Source: Pseudomonadota bacterium (GTDB lineage: Bacteria; Myxococcota_A; Polyangia; GCA-2747355). Taken from it: a stretch of 64,000 bases of DNA. Within the stretch, counting starts at the first letter, position 1. Each line of letters starts with the position of its first letter. Below the pieces are notes generated by a model. It was given only the letters and a program-made list of their open reading frames with translations. It was not told where the DNA came from and did no database searches. Positions 8,959 to 18,096 of this stretch are shown here, in pieces. A program made the translations under genes and the position numbers. Where the stretch lies: assembly GCA_016702545.1 (NCBI GenBank), contig JADJDT010000022.1:1-64000 (forward strand), in the 5' to 3' direction.

Positions 8959-11760
8959 ATGGCGCCCGAAGCACAGTTGGGGTTGGCGCCGGGCCCGGCG
9001 CAGGGGGAGGCCGGCGAGCGCGAGCGCCCGCTGCGTCAGCGTCTCGGCATCCCGGAGGCCGCCACGCGGGTGCTGATCTTCGGCGAGACGAGCCACTGGG
9101 ATCCGAACTGGCTCTACACGACCGAGGAGTACTACGAGCAGCGCATCTGGCGCATCATCGACGCGGCGCTGGCCGCGCTCGCCGCCGAGCCGCGGCGCAT
9201 CTTCGCCTTCGAGAGCACCTACTTCCTCAAGCTCTACTGGGAGCGCAACCCGGGCAAGCGCGAGCGCCTGCGCGCGCTGATCAACGAGGGTCGCCTGCGA
9301 CTGACGGGCACGGGGGTCACGACCCCGGACACGGTGCTGCCCGACACCGAGGCGATCCTGCGCGACTACCTGCACGGCCAGGAATGGCTGCGCAAGCATG
9401 GTTTGCGCACCGAGCCCAAGCTGGCCTACCTGCCCGACGACTTCGGCTACTCACCCGCGCTGCCCTCGGTGCTCGCCGCGCTCGGCTTCGAGATGGCCGG
9501 CGTGACGCGCATCGATGGCATGTACTTCGTCGGCTGCGACTACCGGCCGAAGTCGCGCTTCCCCTTGCCCGGCTCGAACGCGGAGCTGCTGCTGCGCGAC
9601 CACCGCACGCTGGACTTCGTCTGGCGCGGCCCCGATGGGGCCGAGGTGCTGACGCACTGGAACGCCTTCACCTACTTCCAGGGCGACATGCTGGCCTGCG
9701 TCGGCGCCGTGCGCTGGATGGGCACGGTCTTCGGCTGGTCCCGTCGCAGCGAGCCCCACGTCGCGCGCCGCATCCAGAGCTACGTCAAGCAGCTCGCGCC
9801 CCTCGCCCGCACGCCCTACCTCTTCTGCCCGATCGGCTGCGACTTCAACGACCCGATCGAGGGCCTGGTCGCGCTCGTCGACCGCTACAACGAGCAGCGC
9901 TTCGCGCAGACGGGCGTCTGGGCCGTGGTGGCCGGGATGGAGGACTACCTCGACCTCGTCAACTGCCACCGCGAGCGCCTGCCCGTGCTCGAGCTCGACC
10001 CCAACCCCTACTGGATGGGGTTCTACGCCAGCCGCCAGGAGGCCAAGCTGCTGAGCAACCGCGTCGCGCGCAAGCTGGTGCTGGCGGAGAAGCTCTACGC
10101 GCTGCCCACCACGGACAGCGAGGCCGCGGCCGAGCTCGAGGCTAGTATCGCCGCCGCGCGGGCCCTCGCCATCGGGCGCGCTGGCGACGCCAGCGAGCCG
10201 CCAGCGCGCCCCTGGGGGCCACGGCCGGCGGACGCGCCGCTCGCTGGCGAACGGCGCGCCTATGCCACGCTGGGGCTCGAGGCGCCCGCCTCGCGCCAGG
10301 TCCAGCGGCTGGCCACCGGCACCGTCGCCCTCTGGCGCCACGAGCTCGAGCGCGCCTGGGATCTCCTGGTGCTCAGCAACCACCACGACTTCGTCACCGG
10401 CACCTCCCCCGACCGCATCTGGAAGGCCGAGCAGCAGCCCTGGCTGCGCGAGGCCGAGGCGCTGGTGGACACCGCCCTGGCGCGCGTGCATCCCACCGAC
10501 CTCCCCGCGTCCGGCACGGCCCCGGCGCCACGCTGGCAGCTGGCCGGGGGCGAGCTGCAGGTCGAGACCGACCACTACCGCGTACGCCTGTCCGAGGCCG
10601 CCGGCGGGTGCATCGTCAGCTTCGTCGATGCCGCGGGCGACGCCGAGCTGCTGGCGGGGCCCGCCAACGACCTGATCTCCTACCGCGACTCCGGCGGCTT
10701 GTGGCGCATGGGCCACGAGTACGCCGGGGGCACCTTTGCGGAGCGTGCGCGCGCCAGCGCCCTGCCGGCGAAGATCCACGCCGCGGAGCACGGCGAGCGG
10801 CTCGAGGTCCGCGTCGAGTCCGAGCTGAGCGGGCAGCGCTTCGTGCGCTGGCTGTGGTTTCGCAACGGCACGCCGATCGTGCGCCTGCGGCTGACAGGCG
10901 CGGCCGCGCGCCGGCGCACGATCACCTGCGCCTTCCCGACGGCCTTCGCCGAGGCGCGGCAGCTCGCGATGAATGTGCCGGGCGGGGTGGTCGAGCGACC
11001 GGCGCACAAGCTCTACGACCCGACCTTCTGGCCGGCCCGGTCGTTCGTCCATCTGCACGACCCGGCGAGCGATCGCGGCCTGGCGGTCTTCCTCGGTGGA
11101 CCGGCGGCGCCCGCGCTGCGGGCCTCGGGCGCCCTCGAGTGGCTGGCCTTCCGCAACGCACCGCGAGAGGTGGCCTTCGGGGTGCTGCCCGTGCTCGCGC
11201 ATCCGGCCCGCGGCACCGACCCCGACATCGGCAGCTTCGACTACGCGGTGTGGTTCACACGCGCCGGCGACTACCGCGCCAATCACCTGCCGCGCCAGGT
11301 GCGCCGCGCGCTGCGCGCCGCGCTCTTCGCCCCCGACGCGCCGGATCTCGACGAACGGGCCAATGCCGCGATCGTCACCGATGACGAGCAGGTGCTGGTC
11401 TCGGCGCTCAAGCCGGCCAGTCGTGGGCCCGGGCTAATCGCCCGCCTGCGGGCCTACGGGCCGCTCGGCGGCCAGGTGCGGCTGCGCTGCAGCGATCGCC
11501 CCCTGCGCGCCGCAAGGCTCTGCGACGCCCGGGAGCGCGACCGCTCCGAGCTGCCGCTGGTCGAAGGCGCCTGCGTCGTCCCGATCGAGGCCAGCATCAC
11601 CAGCGTGCGGCTGCGCTGGGGGAGCGTCCAAGCCGCCGAGGGCGGCCGGGAGCGGCGCGCGGTACTGTTCCGGGCGCGACTACCCACGGTGGCGCTGAGT
11701 CAGAGCCGCTCGAGCACGCCGCCACCCCCGGTGGTCAGCGCCGCGTGCTCGGCGCGATAG
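8959..11760 (+). CDS. Glycoside hydrolase family 38 alpha-mannosidase-like enzyme
   Basis: 933 residues, cytoplasmic by absence of a signal peptide. GH38 landmarks in order: SHWDPNW near residue 45 (His-x-Asp zinc ligands), LPDDFGYSPALP near 157 (the Asp preceding FGYS is in the nucleophile position), and HHDFVTGT near 475 (zinc-ligand His of the HHD.(I/V)TGT motif). A C-terminal beta-sandwich part follows (from about 530). It should remove alpha-mannose from oligosaccharides. The start at 8959 has AAGGAG at good spacing. The last 61 bases overlap the 3' end of the convergent nnr gene, and the final residues (about 25, Ser/Pro-rich) look unlike the family, so a late frameshift extending the frame is possible. 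Confidence 0.85.
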   Translation: MAPEAQLGLAPGPAQGEAGERERPLRQRLGIPEAATRVLIFGETSHWDPNWLYTTEEYYEQRIWRIIDAALAALAAEPRRIFAFESTYFLKLYWERNPGKRERLRALINEGRLRLTGTGVTTPDTVLPDTEAILRDYLHGQEWLRKHGLRTEPKLAYLPDDFGYSPALPSVLAALGFEMAGVTRIDGMYFVGCDYRPKSRFPLPGSNAELLLRDHRTLDFVWRGPDGAEVLTHWNAFTYFQGDMLACVGAVRWMGTVFGWSRRSEPHVARRIQSYVKQLAPLARTPYLFCPIGCDFNDPIEGLVALVDRYNEQRFAQTGVWAVVAGMEDYLDLVNCHRERLPVLELDPNPYWMGFYASRQEAKLLSNRVARKLVLAEKLYALPTTDSEAAAELEASIAAARALAIGRAGDASEPPARPWGPRPADAPLAGERRAYATLGLEAPASRQVQRLATGTVALWRHELERAWDLLVLSNHHDFVTGTSPDRIWKAEQQPWLREAEALVDTALARVHPTDLPASGTAPAPRWQLAGGELQVETDHYRVRLSEAAGGCIVSFVDAAGDAELLAGPANDLISYRDSGGLWRMGHEYAGGTFAERARASALPAKIHAAEHGERLEVRVESELSGQRFVRWLWFRNGTPIVRLRLTGAAARRRTITCAFPTAFAEARQLAMNVPGGVVERPAHKLYDPTFWPARSFVHLHDPASDRGLAVFLGGPAAPALRASGALEWLAFRNAPREVAFGVLPVLAHPARGTDPDIGSFDYAVWFTRAGDYRANHLPRQVRRALRAALFAPDAPDLDERANAAIVTDDEQVLVSALKPASRGPGLIARLRAYGPLGGQVRLRCSDRPLRAARLCDARERDRSELPLVEGACVVPIEASITSVRLRWGSVQAAEGGRERRAVLFRARLPTVALSQSRSSTPPPPVVSAACSAR

Positions 11761-13280
11761 GCCCGCACCGCCGCCGGCAGGGCCTCGAGCAGGTCGCGGG
11801 CGATCAGGCCATCGGCGCCGCGCTCGGCCGCCACGCGGTCCCCTGCCAGGCCGTGCACGAAGACGCCGACGCGCGCCGCCTCCGGCACCGGCAGCCCCAG
11901 TCCGAGCATGGCCGCGATGGTGCCCACCAACACGTCACCCGTGCCGGCGGTGGCCAGGCCGGAGTTGCCGGTGCAGTTGAGGCTCACCTCACCGTCGGGC
12001 GTGGCGATCAGCGTGCGCGCGCCCTTGAGCACCACGATCGCGCCCCATGCCGCGGCGGCCCGCTCCGCGCTGCCGATCGGGTCGGCGGCGACGACGCTCA
12101 GGGGTTGATCGAGCAGGCGCGCCATCTCGCCGAGGTGCGGCGTCAAGACCGTCGGCGCGCGCCGCTGCCGCAGCAACTCGGGCGCGGCCGCGATCGCCGT
12201 CAAGCCATCACCGTCGAGCAAGAGCGGCACGGGGATGGCGGGCACCAGGCGGCGTACGAGGCGCTGCGTCTCGGCGGCCAGTGACAGCCCGTTACCCAGG
12301 GCCACGCAGTCGACCCTTGCGGCGAGCGCGAGCAGCCCCTCGGCGGCCTGCTCGGCCAGCGCGCCGTCGGCGGTCTCCGCCTGGGGCACGAAGACCACCT
12401 CACTGGCGAGGGCGGCCAGGTGTGGTGCCAGACTGCGCGGCGTCGCCAGCCGCGCATACCCGCCCCCGGCCCGCAGCAGCGCCAGCGCCGCGAAGCAGGG
12501 CGCGCCGTAGTAGCCCGCCGCGCCCGCGATGAACAGCACGTCGCCAAAGCTGCCCTTGTGCCCATCGGCGTGACGCGGCGGCAAGGGCGCCGGCTCGTTG
12601 AGCGCCACGCGCAGCGTCGGGTCGCCGAGCAACGCGGGGGACATCGAGATCGGGGCCACGAAGAGCCGTCCGCCGCGCTCGGCGCCGGGGAAGAGCAGAT
12701 TGCCGCGCTTCGGCAGGCCGAAGGTCACGGTGCAGTTGGCCCGCACCGCCGCGCCCCAGATCGCCCCGCTGTCGCCGTCGATCCCGGACGGGAGATCGAG
12801 CGCGATCACGGCGCGACCGGCGCCGTTGATCGCCTCGATCGCCGCGCGAAAGAGCCCCTCCACCGGACGCGTGAGCCCGGTGCCCAGCAGCGCATCGACG
12901 ACCACCTCGCAGGCCGCCAGCGCCGTCGTCAGCTCGGCGGCGGTCGTGGCGGTCGCCACGTCGACCCCGCTACGCCGCGCGCGATCGAGCTGCTCGCCCG
13001 CGACCCCGTCGTAGCGCGCGGGATCGCCGAGCAGCAGCACGCGCACGGCGGCGCCCCCGGCGTGCAGCTGACGCGCGACCACCAGGCCGTCGCCGCCGTT
13101 GTGCCCTACGCCGCAAAGCACCAGATAGCGCCGGCCGCGCACGCCGAACTGCTGGCGCGCCGCGCGGTAGACCGCGACGCCGGCGTGCTCCATCAACAGC
13201 GCGACCGACAGCCCGAGCTCGGCGACGGCCCGTCGATCGAGCTCACGCATCTCGGCAACGGAAACGACCTTGGTCGGCAT
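11700..13280 (-). CDS. nnr: Bifunctional NAD(P)HX epimerase / ADP-dependent NAD(P)HX dehydratase
   Basis: 526 residues, the normal length of the fused metabolite-repair enzyme. The N-terminal epimerase domain (about 1-215) has the GVGHNGGDGLVVAR motif and DALLGTGL. The C-terminal ribokinase-like dehydratase domain (about 225-515) has the HKGSFGDVLFIAGA opening, LTPHLGEMARLL and the nucleotide-binding loop GTGDVLVGTIAAML. It repairs hydrated NADH and NADPH. The start MPTKVVSVAEMRELD at 13280 aligns with family N-termini. The gene lies 70 bases downstream of the TSP3 giant gene on the same strand and converges on the GH38 gene with a 61-base overlap. Confidence 0.93.
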   Translation of the reverse strand: MPTKVVSVAEMRELDRRAVAELGLSVALLMEHAGVAVYRAARQQFGVRGRRYLVLCGVGHNGGDGLVVARQLHAGGAAVRVLLLGDPARYDGVAGEQLDRARRSGVDVATATTAAELTTALAACEVVVDALLGTGLTRPVEGLFRAAIEAINGAGRAVIALDLPSGIDGDSGAIWGAAVRANCTVTFGLPKRGNLLFPGAERGGRLFVAPISMSPALLGDPTLRVALNEPAPLPPRHADGHKGSFGDVLFIAGAAGYYGAPCFAALALLRAGGGYARLATPRSLAPHLAALASEVVFVPQAETADGALAEQAAEGLLALAARVDCVALGNGLSLAAETQRLVRRLVPAIPVPLLLDGDGLTAIAAAPELLRQRRAPTVLTPHLGEMARLLDQPLSVVAADPIGSAERAAAAWGAIVVLKGARTLIATPDGEVSLNCTGNSGLATAGTGDVLVGTIAAMLGLGLPVPEAARVGVFVHGLAGDRVAAERGADGLIARDLLEALPAAVRAYRAEHAALTTGGGGVLERL

Positions 13281-13350
13281 TGGGCGGCTCCCCTGGCGCA
13301 GGGGGATTGTCGCACGCGCCGAGGGTGCGCGGCGAGCGACGCGCCCAGCG

Positions 13351-16300
13351 CTAGCGGCTCGGCAGCGGCACCTCGTCGACGGTCGGCGCCAGGCCCTCCG
13401 GACAACCGTCCCTGTCCTCGACGCCGTTCAGCGTCTCGGGCTCGTTCGGGCAACGGTCTTGCGGATCGGGAATCCCGTCGCTGTCGTTGTCCGCATCACG
13501 GCAGCCATCGCTGTCGTCGAAGCCGTCCATGTCCTCGGCCTCATCCGGGCAGCTATCGCGCGCGTCCTCGATGCCATCGCGGTCGTTGTCCGGCTCCGGA
13601 CAGCCGTCATCGTCGGCGAAGTGGTCTTTGTCCTCGGCCCCGTTGGGACAGGCGTCGTCGGCATCGTTGACGCCATCGTTGTCGTTGTCGGGGTCGGGAC
13701 AACCGTCGGCGTCATCAAAGCCGTCCCGGTCCTCCGGCTCGTCCGGACAGGCATCGAGGTGGTCGGCAAGCCCATCGCGATCCTGGTCCGCCAGCGGGTC
13801 GGCGCGCCGGAGCGGGTTCTCGCCGTACTGATAATGCAGGCCGGCAAGCACGCGGAAGGCCGGCGTGCCCAGCCCGCCACCGAAGCCGGGGCCCCCGCCG
13901 ACGCTCGCGGTCAAACCCCAGGGCAGGAAGCCGCGCAGGCCCACCAGCAGCTCGCCCCCGTGCTGCCGCTCACCGCCCGCGCTCGCCAGACCGAAGAAGC
14001 CCTGACCATCGACCAGCGCGTCGAGGCGCCGCTGCCACAGGCGCGCGCGCAGCCCGAGCGAGAGCCAGGCCTCGTCGCCGACCGTCACGGGCTGAGCGCC
14101 TGCGGCGAAGGCGAAGGTGTGGTCCGGGCGCAACCGCACCCCGACGTTGAGCGCGGCGCCGACCCGCGACCAGCCCAGCCCCACGATCGCGCGCGGCTCG
14201 ACCCCTACGCCGCCATCACCACGATAATCGGCGGTGCTTCCCGTCGGCAGATCCACCGCCAGCGCCAACGCAGCCAGCCAGGGACCGTGCGCCAACAACC
14301 GTCCCTTGGCCAGCAAGCGCAGATCGCCGCTCCCCGCGGCCAGCTCCGGTTGGGCACCGAAGAGCGCGCCCCGCGCGCCGCTGGCCTGCGTCAGCGTCAC
14401 CGGCAGCGCCAGCCCCAGCTCCAGCCGCTCCCAGAGCCCGAGCGCGAGCAAGAGCTCGAGGTTGAGCTGGTACTTGACGTCCTCGTAGCGACGCGTGCCA
14501 TTCGCCTGATCGACCACCTGCAGCAGGCGCTGGTCGTAGTGCACCAGGAGGCCCGCCGAGGGCGACAGGTGCGGCAGCGTGAGGGCCGTCTCGGTGCTGA
14601 AGAAACCGAGCGCCGCCGCGGGGGGTCGCAGGCGCGCCAACGAGAAGCCGGCCGCCTGCGCCCGCGCCCGCGCGCCGCTCAGACCCAGCAGCAAGAGCAG
14701 CAGCGGCAGCGTGTGGCGCGCAGTGCGCCGGTCGCGCGGCCGCCGAGCGCCACGCGGCCGTGAGCGCGTGCGAACGGCGCGCGTCAGCAGCACCAGCGCG
14801 CCCAACAGCGCGAGCCCCAGCAGCGCCCCGCGCGGCGTCGTGCCTGCCCCGGCGGGCGCGGGGCCCGCCAGGGCACAACCGCCACCGACGAGCCACGCCT
14901 CCGACCGCAGTGGATCGCGACCCGCCCGCACCTCCTCGCCGTCGCTCACGCCGTCGCGATCGCTGTCGCTCTGCGCCGGGTCGGTCTCGCCCGCATCGAC
15001 CACGCCGTTGCCGTTGCGGTCCTCCTCGCGGTCGAGCAGCCCGTCGCCATCGCTGTCCGTCGCCAGGTCGTCGCGCGGATTGAGAGGATCGGTATTCGCC
15101 GCCAGCTCGGCGCCATCGTCCGTCCCGCCGCCGTCGCTATCCGCCAGCCGCGGATCGGTCTCGTCACTCTCGCGTGTGCCGTTGCGGTTCTTGTCCTCGG
15201 CGCCGTCCTTCAGCCCGTCCCCGTCGCTGTCGGCGCGCGCCGGGTCGGTCTCGCCCGCGTCGAGGGCGCCGTTCTTGTTGGCGTCCTCGACGCCATCCTC
15301 GAGCCCGTCCTCATCGCTGTCGGCGCGCGTCGGATCGGTCTCTCCGGCGTTGAGGCGCCCGTCGTGGTTCTTGTCCTCGAGCCCATCCGCCAGGCCGTCA
15401 GCGTCGCTGTCGGAGCGCCGCGGATCGGTCTCTCCGCCGTCGACCTCGCCGTCCTTGTCGCGATCCTCGATCCCATCGCTGAGCCCATCCCCGTCGCTAT
15501 CGGCCAGGCGCGGGTTGGTCTCGCCGGCGTCGAGCTGACCGTTGCGATTGGCGTCCTCGATGCGGTCCGGCAGCCCGTCCCCATCGCTGTCGATGAAGTC
15601 GTCGTCTGGGTCGAGCGGATCGTGGCGGGTGCTCAGCACCTCGGAGCCATCGGACTCGCCACCACCGTCCGTGTCGGCGCGCTTCGGGTCGGTTTCGTTG
15701 CCGCCGACGACGCCATTACGGTCCAGGTCCTCGCCCTCCGCCGGGGTGGCCTGGCCGTCGTTGTTGGCGTCGATCCAACCGTCGACCAGTCCATCGCGAT
15801 CGGTGTCCTGACTGAGGGGATCGGTCTCCGTCGCCGGATCGGTCTTGCCGTCGCCGTTGAACTCCTCGAGCCCATCGATCAGGCCGTCGCCATCGGTATC
15901 AGGCACCAGCGGGTTGGTCTCACCGCCGTCGACGACGCCGTTGGCGTTACGATCCTCCTCCAGGTTGGTCAGGCGGTCGGCGTCGCAGTCCTCGGCGGTG
16001 CCGGGCGCGGCGACGGCGGGGCAGAGCGACGCGCAGCGCTGGGTTTCGCTGGCGCAACGAGCGGTCTCGCAATCCGTATGCTGCGCGCAGCCCTTCCCGA
16101 GCTGGCAGCGCTCGGGACAGAGGCCGCCGCAATCGATGTCCGTCTCCGTGCCGTTCTTGGCGCCGTCACTGCACGCCGGCGCGGCGCAGACCGGGGGCGT
16201 CGCCGCCGTGTTACACGAGGCGCTGAGACAGTCGCGGCCCTGCCCGCAGCCCTGACCCACGGCGCAGCCGATCGGACAAGAGCCCCCGCAGTCACGATCG

Positions 16301-17688
16301 CTCTCGGTGCCGTTGGTGACGCCGTCCGCGCAGGACGGCGCGGCGCAACGCTGCGTGGCCGCGGGGCAGACCCCGCTGCGGCAATCCCGCGGCTGCCCGC
16401 AGCCTAGCCCGTCGCCGCAGGGCGCGCAGACCGGCCCGCCGCAGTCGCTGTCGGTCTCCAGCCCGCTGCGACGACCGTCGCCGCAGGTGAGATCGTCGGC
16501 AGCGAGCAGCGGATTGGTGCGGTCGCTGAGCACCTCCTGACCATCACTGACGCCGCCGCCGTCGCTGTCGATGCGCCGCGGATCCGTCTCACCGCTGTCC
16601 ACCACGCCATTGCGGTTCAGGTCCTCGCCATCGGCAGCGCTGCAGCCCAGCCGGTCGGCATCGACGCAGCCATCCGGCAAGCCGTCGCCGTCGGTGTCGA
16701 CGTCGGTCGGATCGGTCTCGGTCGCAGCGTCGTAGACGCCGTTGCGGTTGGCATCCTCGACGCCATCGCTCAGGCCGTCGCGGTCGGTGTCGACGAGCAG
16801 CGGCTCCGTCGGGTTCGCGTTCGCGATCCCCTGACCGCGTTGGTCGACGCCGCGCTCGAGCCCATCGCCCAAGCCGTCACCATCGGTGTCGACCAAGATC
16901 GGATTGAGCTCGCCCGCCTCCCGCAGCCCGTTCTGATTGCTGTCCTCCACCCCATCCAGCAGGCCATCGCCGTCGGTGTCGGCCAGTCGGGAGTCGGTCT
17001 CATCGCCGTTTCGCCCACCGCTACCGTCGCGGTCCTCGAGCGAATCCGGGATCAGGTCGCCGTCGCTATCGGGGTCGCGGCAGCAGAGCACACCGCCGTT
17101 GGCGGGCCCGCTCTTGCGCAGATACACCGCCTCGTTGGAGCCGTCGGTGCCGACGCAGCTCCAGGGCGCCGGCAGCGCGCTGCAGCGATCGCCGGCGCTG
17201 CGATCGAGGGGCGCACAGCCGCCACCCCCGCCTTGCACCTGACCGAGGTTGCCGCAGCCCCACATGTCATCGGGGAAGGTGCCGCAGAAGGGCCCGAGCC
17301 AGGAGGTATAGAGCCGCGCCGCGTAGAAGGCCGTGCCGCTCGGCACCGCGTCGCTGCAACCCGTGCTGGTCGCCGCGTCGAACTCCTCCAGCGTCTCGCA
17401 GACGTGCCAGCCGAGGGCACAGAGATCGCCGGCCGAGCAACCGGCACCGTTCGGATTGCTGCTGCCGTTGCCCCCCGCCCGGTTGCAGCGCGGCAACGTG
17501 TCGACGAGCCCGGGCAGCGACCAGCCGCCACCGCAGGCCGCCAGCGCCGGATAGGTCTGGATGCTGACGAAGCCCTCGCGGCTCTCGTCGCTACAGCCGA
17601 TCGACGAGAGCGCCCGGGCCGGGCGCGCGGCCGTCGAGAGCGCCAGCGCTGCCAGCAGGGGCAGCGCGCGGGGTGACAGACGTGGCAT
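13351..17688 (-). CDS. Giant TSP3 surface protein fused in frame to an outer-membrane barrel/TSP3 protein
   Basis: 1445 residues. The N-terminal signal peptide (about 1-26) is followed by a Cys-rich domain. A long run of thrombospondin type 3-like calcium-binding repeats (D.DGDGL.DG.ED.N.NG..D.GETDP) comes next, interrupted by Cys-rich blocks near residues 400-550. At about 937-975 there is a MYXO-CTERM-like sorting tail: Cys, a hydrophobic stretch (LLGLALLGALVLL) and a basic cluster. Where such a protein should end, the frame continues into a second signal-peptide-like segment (LPLLLLLLGL, about 998-1015). A predicted beta-barrel region of about 270 residues and five TSP3 repeats (DRDGLADHLDACPDEPEDRD type) follow, without the usual OmpA domain. 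It reads as two proteins joined; see findings. Confidence 0.8.
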   Translation of the reverse strand: MPRLSPRALPLLAALALSTAARPARALSSIGCSDESREGFVSIQTYPALAACGGGWSLPGLVDTLPRCNRAGGNGSSNPNGAGCSAGDLCALGWHVCETLEEFDAATSTGCSDAVPSGTAFYAARLYTSWLGPFCGTFPDDMWGCGNLGQVQGGGGGCAPLDRSAGDRCSALPAPWSCVGTDGSNEAVYLRKSGPANGGVLCCRDPDSDGDLIPDSLEDRDGSGGRNGDETDSRLADTDGDGLLDGVEDSNQNGLREAGELNPILVDTDGDGLGDGLERGVDQRGQGIANANPTEPLLVDTDRDGLSDGVEDANRNGVYDAATETDPTDVDTDGDGLPDGCVDADRLGCSAADGEDLNRNGVVDSGETDPRRIDSDGGGVSDGQEVLSDRTNPLLAADDLTCGDGRRSGLETDSDCGGPVCAPCGDGLGCGQPRDCRSGVCPAATQRCAAPSCADGVTNGTESDRDCGGSCPIGCAVGQGCGQGRDCLSASCNTAATPPVCAAPACSDGAKNGTETDIDCGGLCPERCQLGKGCAQHTDCETARCASETQRCASLCPAVAAPGTAEDCDADRLTNLEEDRNANGVVDGGETNPLVPDTDGDGLIDGLEEFNGDGKTDPATETDPLSQDTDRDGLVDGWIDANNDGQATPAEGEDLDRNGVVGGNETDPKRADTDGGGESDGSEVLSTRHDPLDPDDDFIDSDGDGLPDRIEDANRNGQLDAGETNPRLADSDGDGLSDGIEDRDKDGEVDGGETDPRRSDSDADGLADGLEDKNHDGRLNAGETDPTRADSDEDGLEDGVEDANKNGALDAGETDPARADSDGDGLKDGAEDKNRNGTRESDETDPRLADSDGGGTDDGAELAANTDPLNPRDDLATDSDGDGLLDREEDRNGNGVVDAGETDPAQSDSDRDGVSDGEEVRAGRDPLRSEAWLVGGGCALAGPAPAGAGTTPRGALLGLALLGALVLLTRAVRTRSRPRGARRPRDRRTARHTLPLLLLLLGLSGARARAQAAGFSLARLRPPAAALGFFSTETALTLPHLSPSAGLLVHYDQRLLQVVDQANGTRRYEDVKYQLNLELLLALGLWERLELGLALPVTLTQASGARGALFGAQPELAAGSGDLRLLAKGRLLAHGPWLAALALAVDLPTGSTADYRGDGGVGVEPRAIVGLGWSRVGAALNVGVRLRPDHTFAFAAGAQPVTVGDEAWLSLGLRARLWQRRLDALVDGQGFFGLASAGGERQHGGELLVGLRGFLPWGLTASVGGGPGFGGGLGTPAFRVLAGLHYQYGENPLRRADPLADQDRDGLADHLDACPDEPEDRDGFDDADGCPDPDNDNDGVNDADDACPNGAEDKDHFADDDGCPEPDNDRDGIEDARDSCPDEAEDMDGFDDSDGCRDADNDSDGIPDPQDRCPNEPETLNGVEDRDGCPEGLAPTVDEVPLPSR

Positions 17689-17755
17689 CGGGGATCAGCT
17701 CCGTTGATAGGGGGACACAGCCGCCAAGCGAGCACCGGCCTCGGCACGGTACGCC

Positions 17756-17761
17756 AGTATA
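17756..17761 (-). promoter_or_regulatory. Possible -10 element of the TSP3 gene
   Basis: TATACT on the minus strand, about 68 bases before the start codon at 17688. No good -35 hexamer is visible at the right distance, so this is a weak call. Confidence 0.25.
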
Positions 17762-17793
17762 GCGCCCTTCGGCCGGAGTGATCGCGCGCGCCC

Positions 17794-17901
17794 GTGGCCC
17801 GGGTGGTGGCCGTCCACGACAGCTACGGCAGCTTCGTCGGCGATGACAGCGTGCGCCTCGAGCAGCTCGACGGCGTGGGAGAGGTGGCCACCGCGCTCTG
17901 A
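17794..17901 (+). pseudogene. Possible remnant of a coding 3' end (35 codons)
   Basis: A short plus-strand frame, VARVVAVHDSYGSFVGDDSV and onward, ends in TGA at 17901. Its composition is protein-like (alternating acidic and hydrophobic residues) rather than the Arg/Pro-rich output typical of shadow frames in this DNA. No full-length gene precedes it. It could be the decayed C-terminus of an ancestral gene, or chance; I do not recognise the family. Confidence 0.2.
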
Positions 17902-17911
17902 GCGACAGGCG

Positions 17912-18096
17912 CTCAGGGCTCGTGACAAAACAAATCGGTCGACTGTGGCTGCCGAGGCGCGCGGCCGGCCCCTTCATCCGATCTCTTACGGAGCGACGAC
18001 GAAGGTCTACCTGGGGTAAACCGAGGAGGAGCGACGCTGGCGGACGCGATGAATCGGCGGCCACAACGATCGAGTTGTTTTGTCACGAGCCCTCAG
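17912..18096. mobile_element. MITE-like element A with about 38-bp imperfect terminal inverted repeats
   Basis: The left end, AGGGCTCGTGACAAAACAA followed by a diverged half, is repeated in inverted orientation at the right end: 19 identical bases, then about 11 of 15 more. The 185-bp unit has no convincing open reading frame. It separates pilX from the TSP3 gene, and the stop codon of pilX (18093-18095) lies inside the right terminal repeat. The structure fits a miniature inverted-repeat transposable element or a large RNA hairpin. Only one copy is seen in the window. Confidence 0.7.

Noticed and set aside
9451..11286. 611-codon minus-strand frame opposite the GH38 gene
   Set aside because: Product has no family features and mirrors the GH38 codons; GC-rich DNA often gives such long antisense frames.
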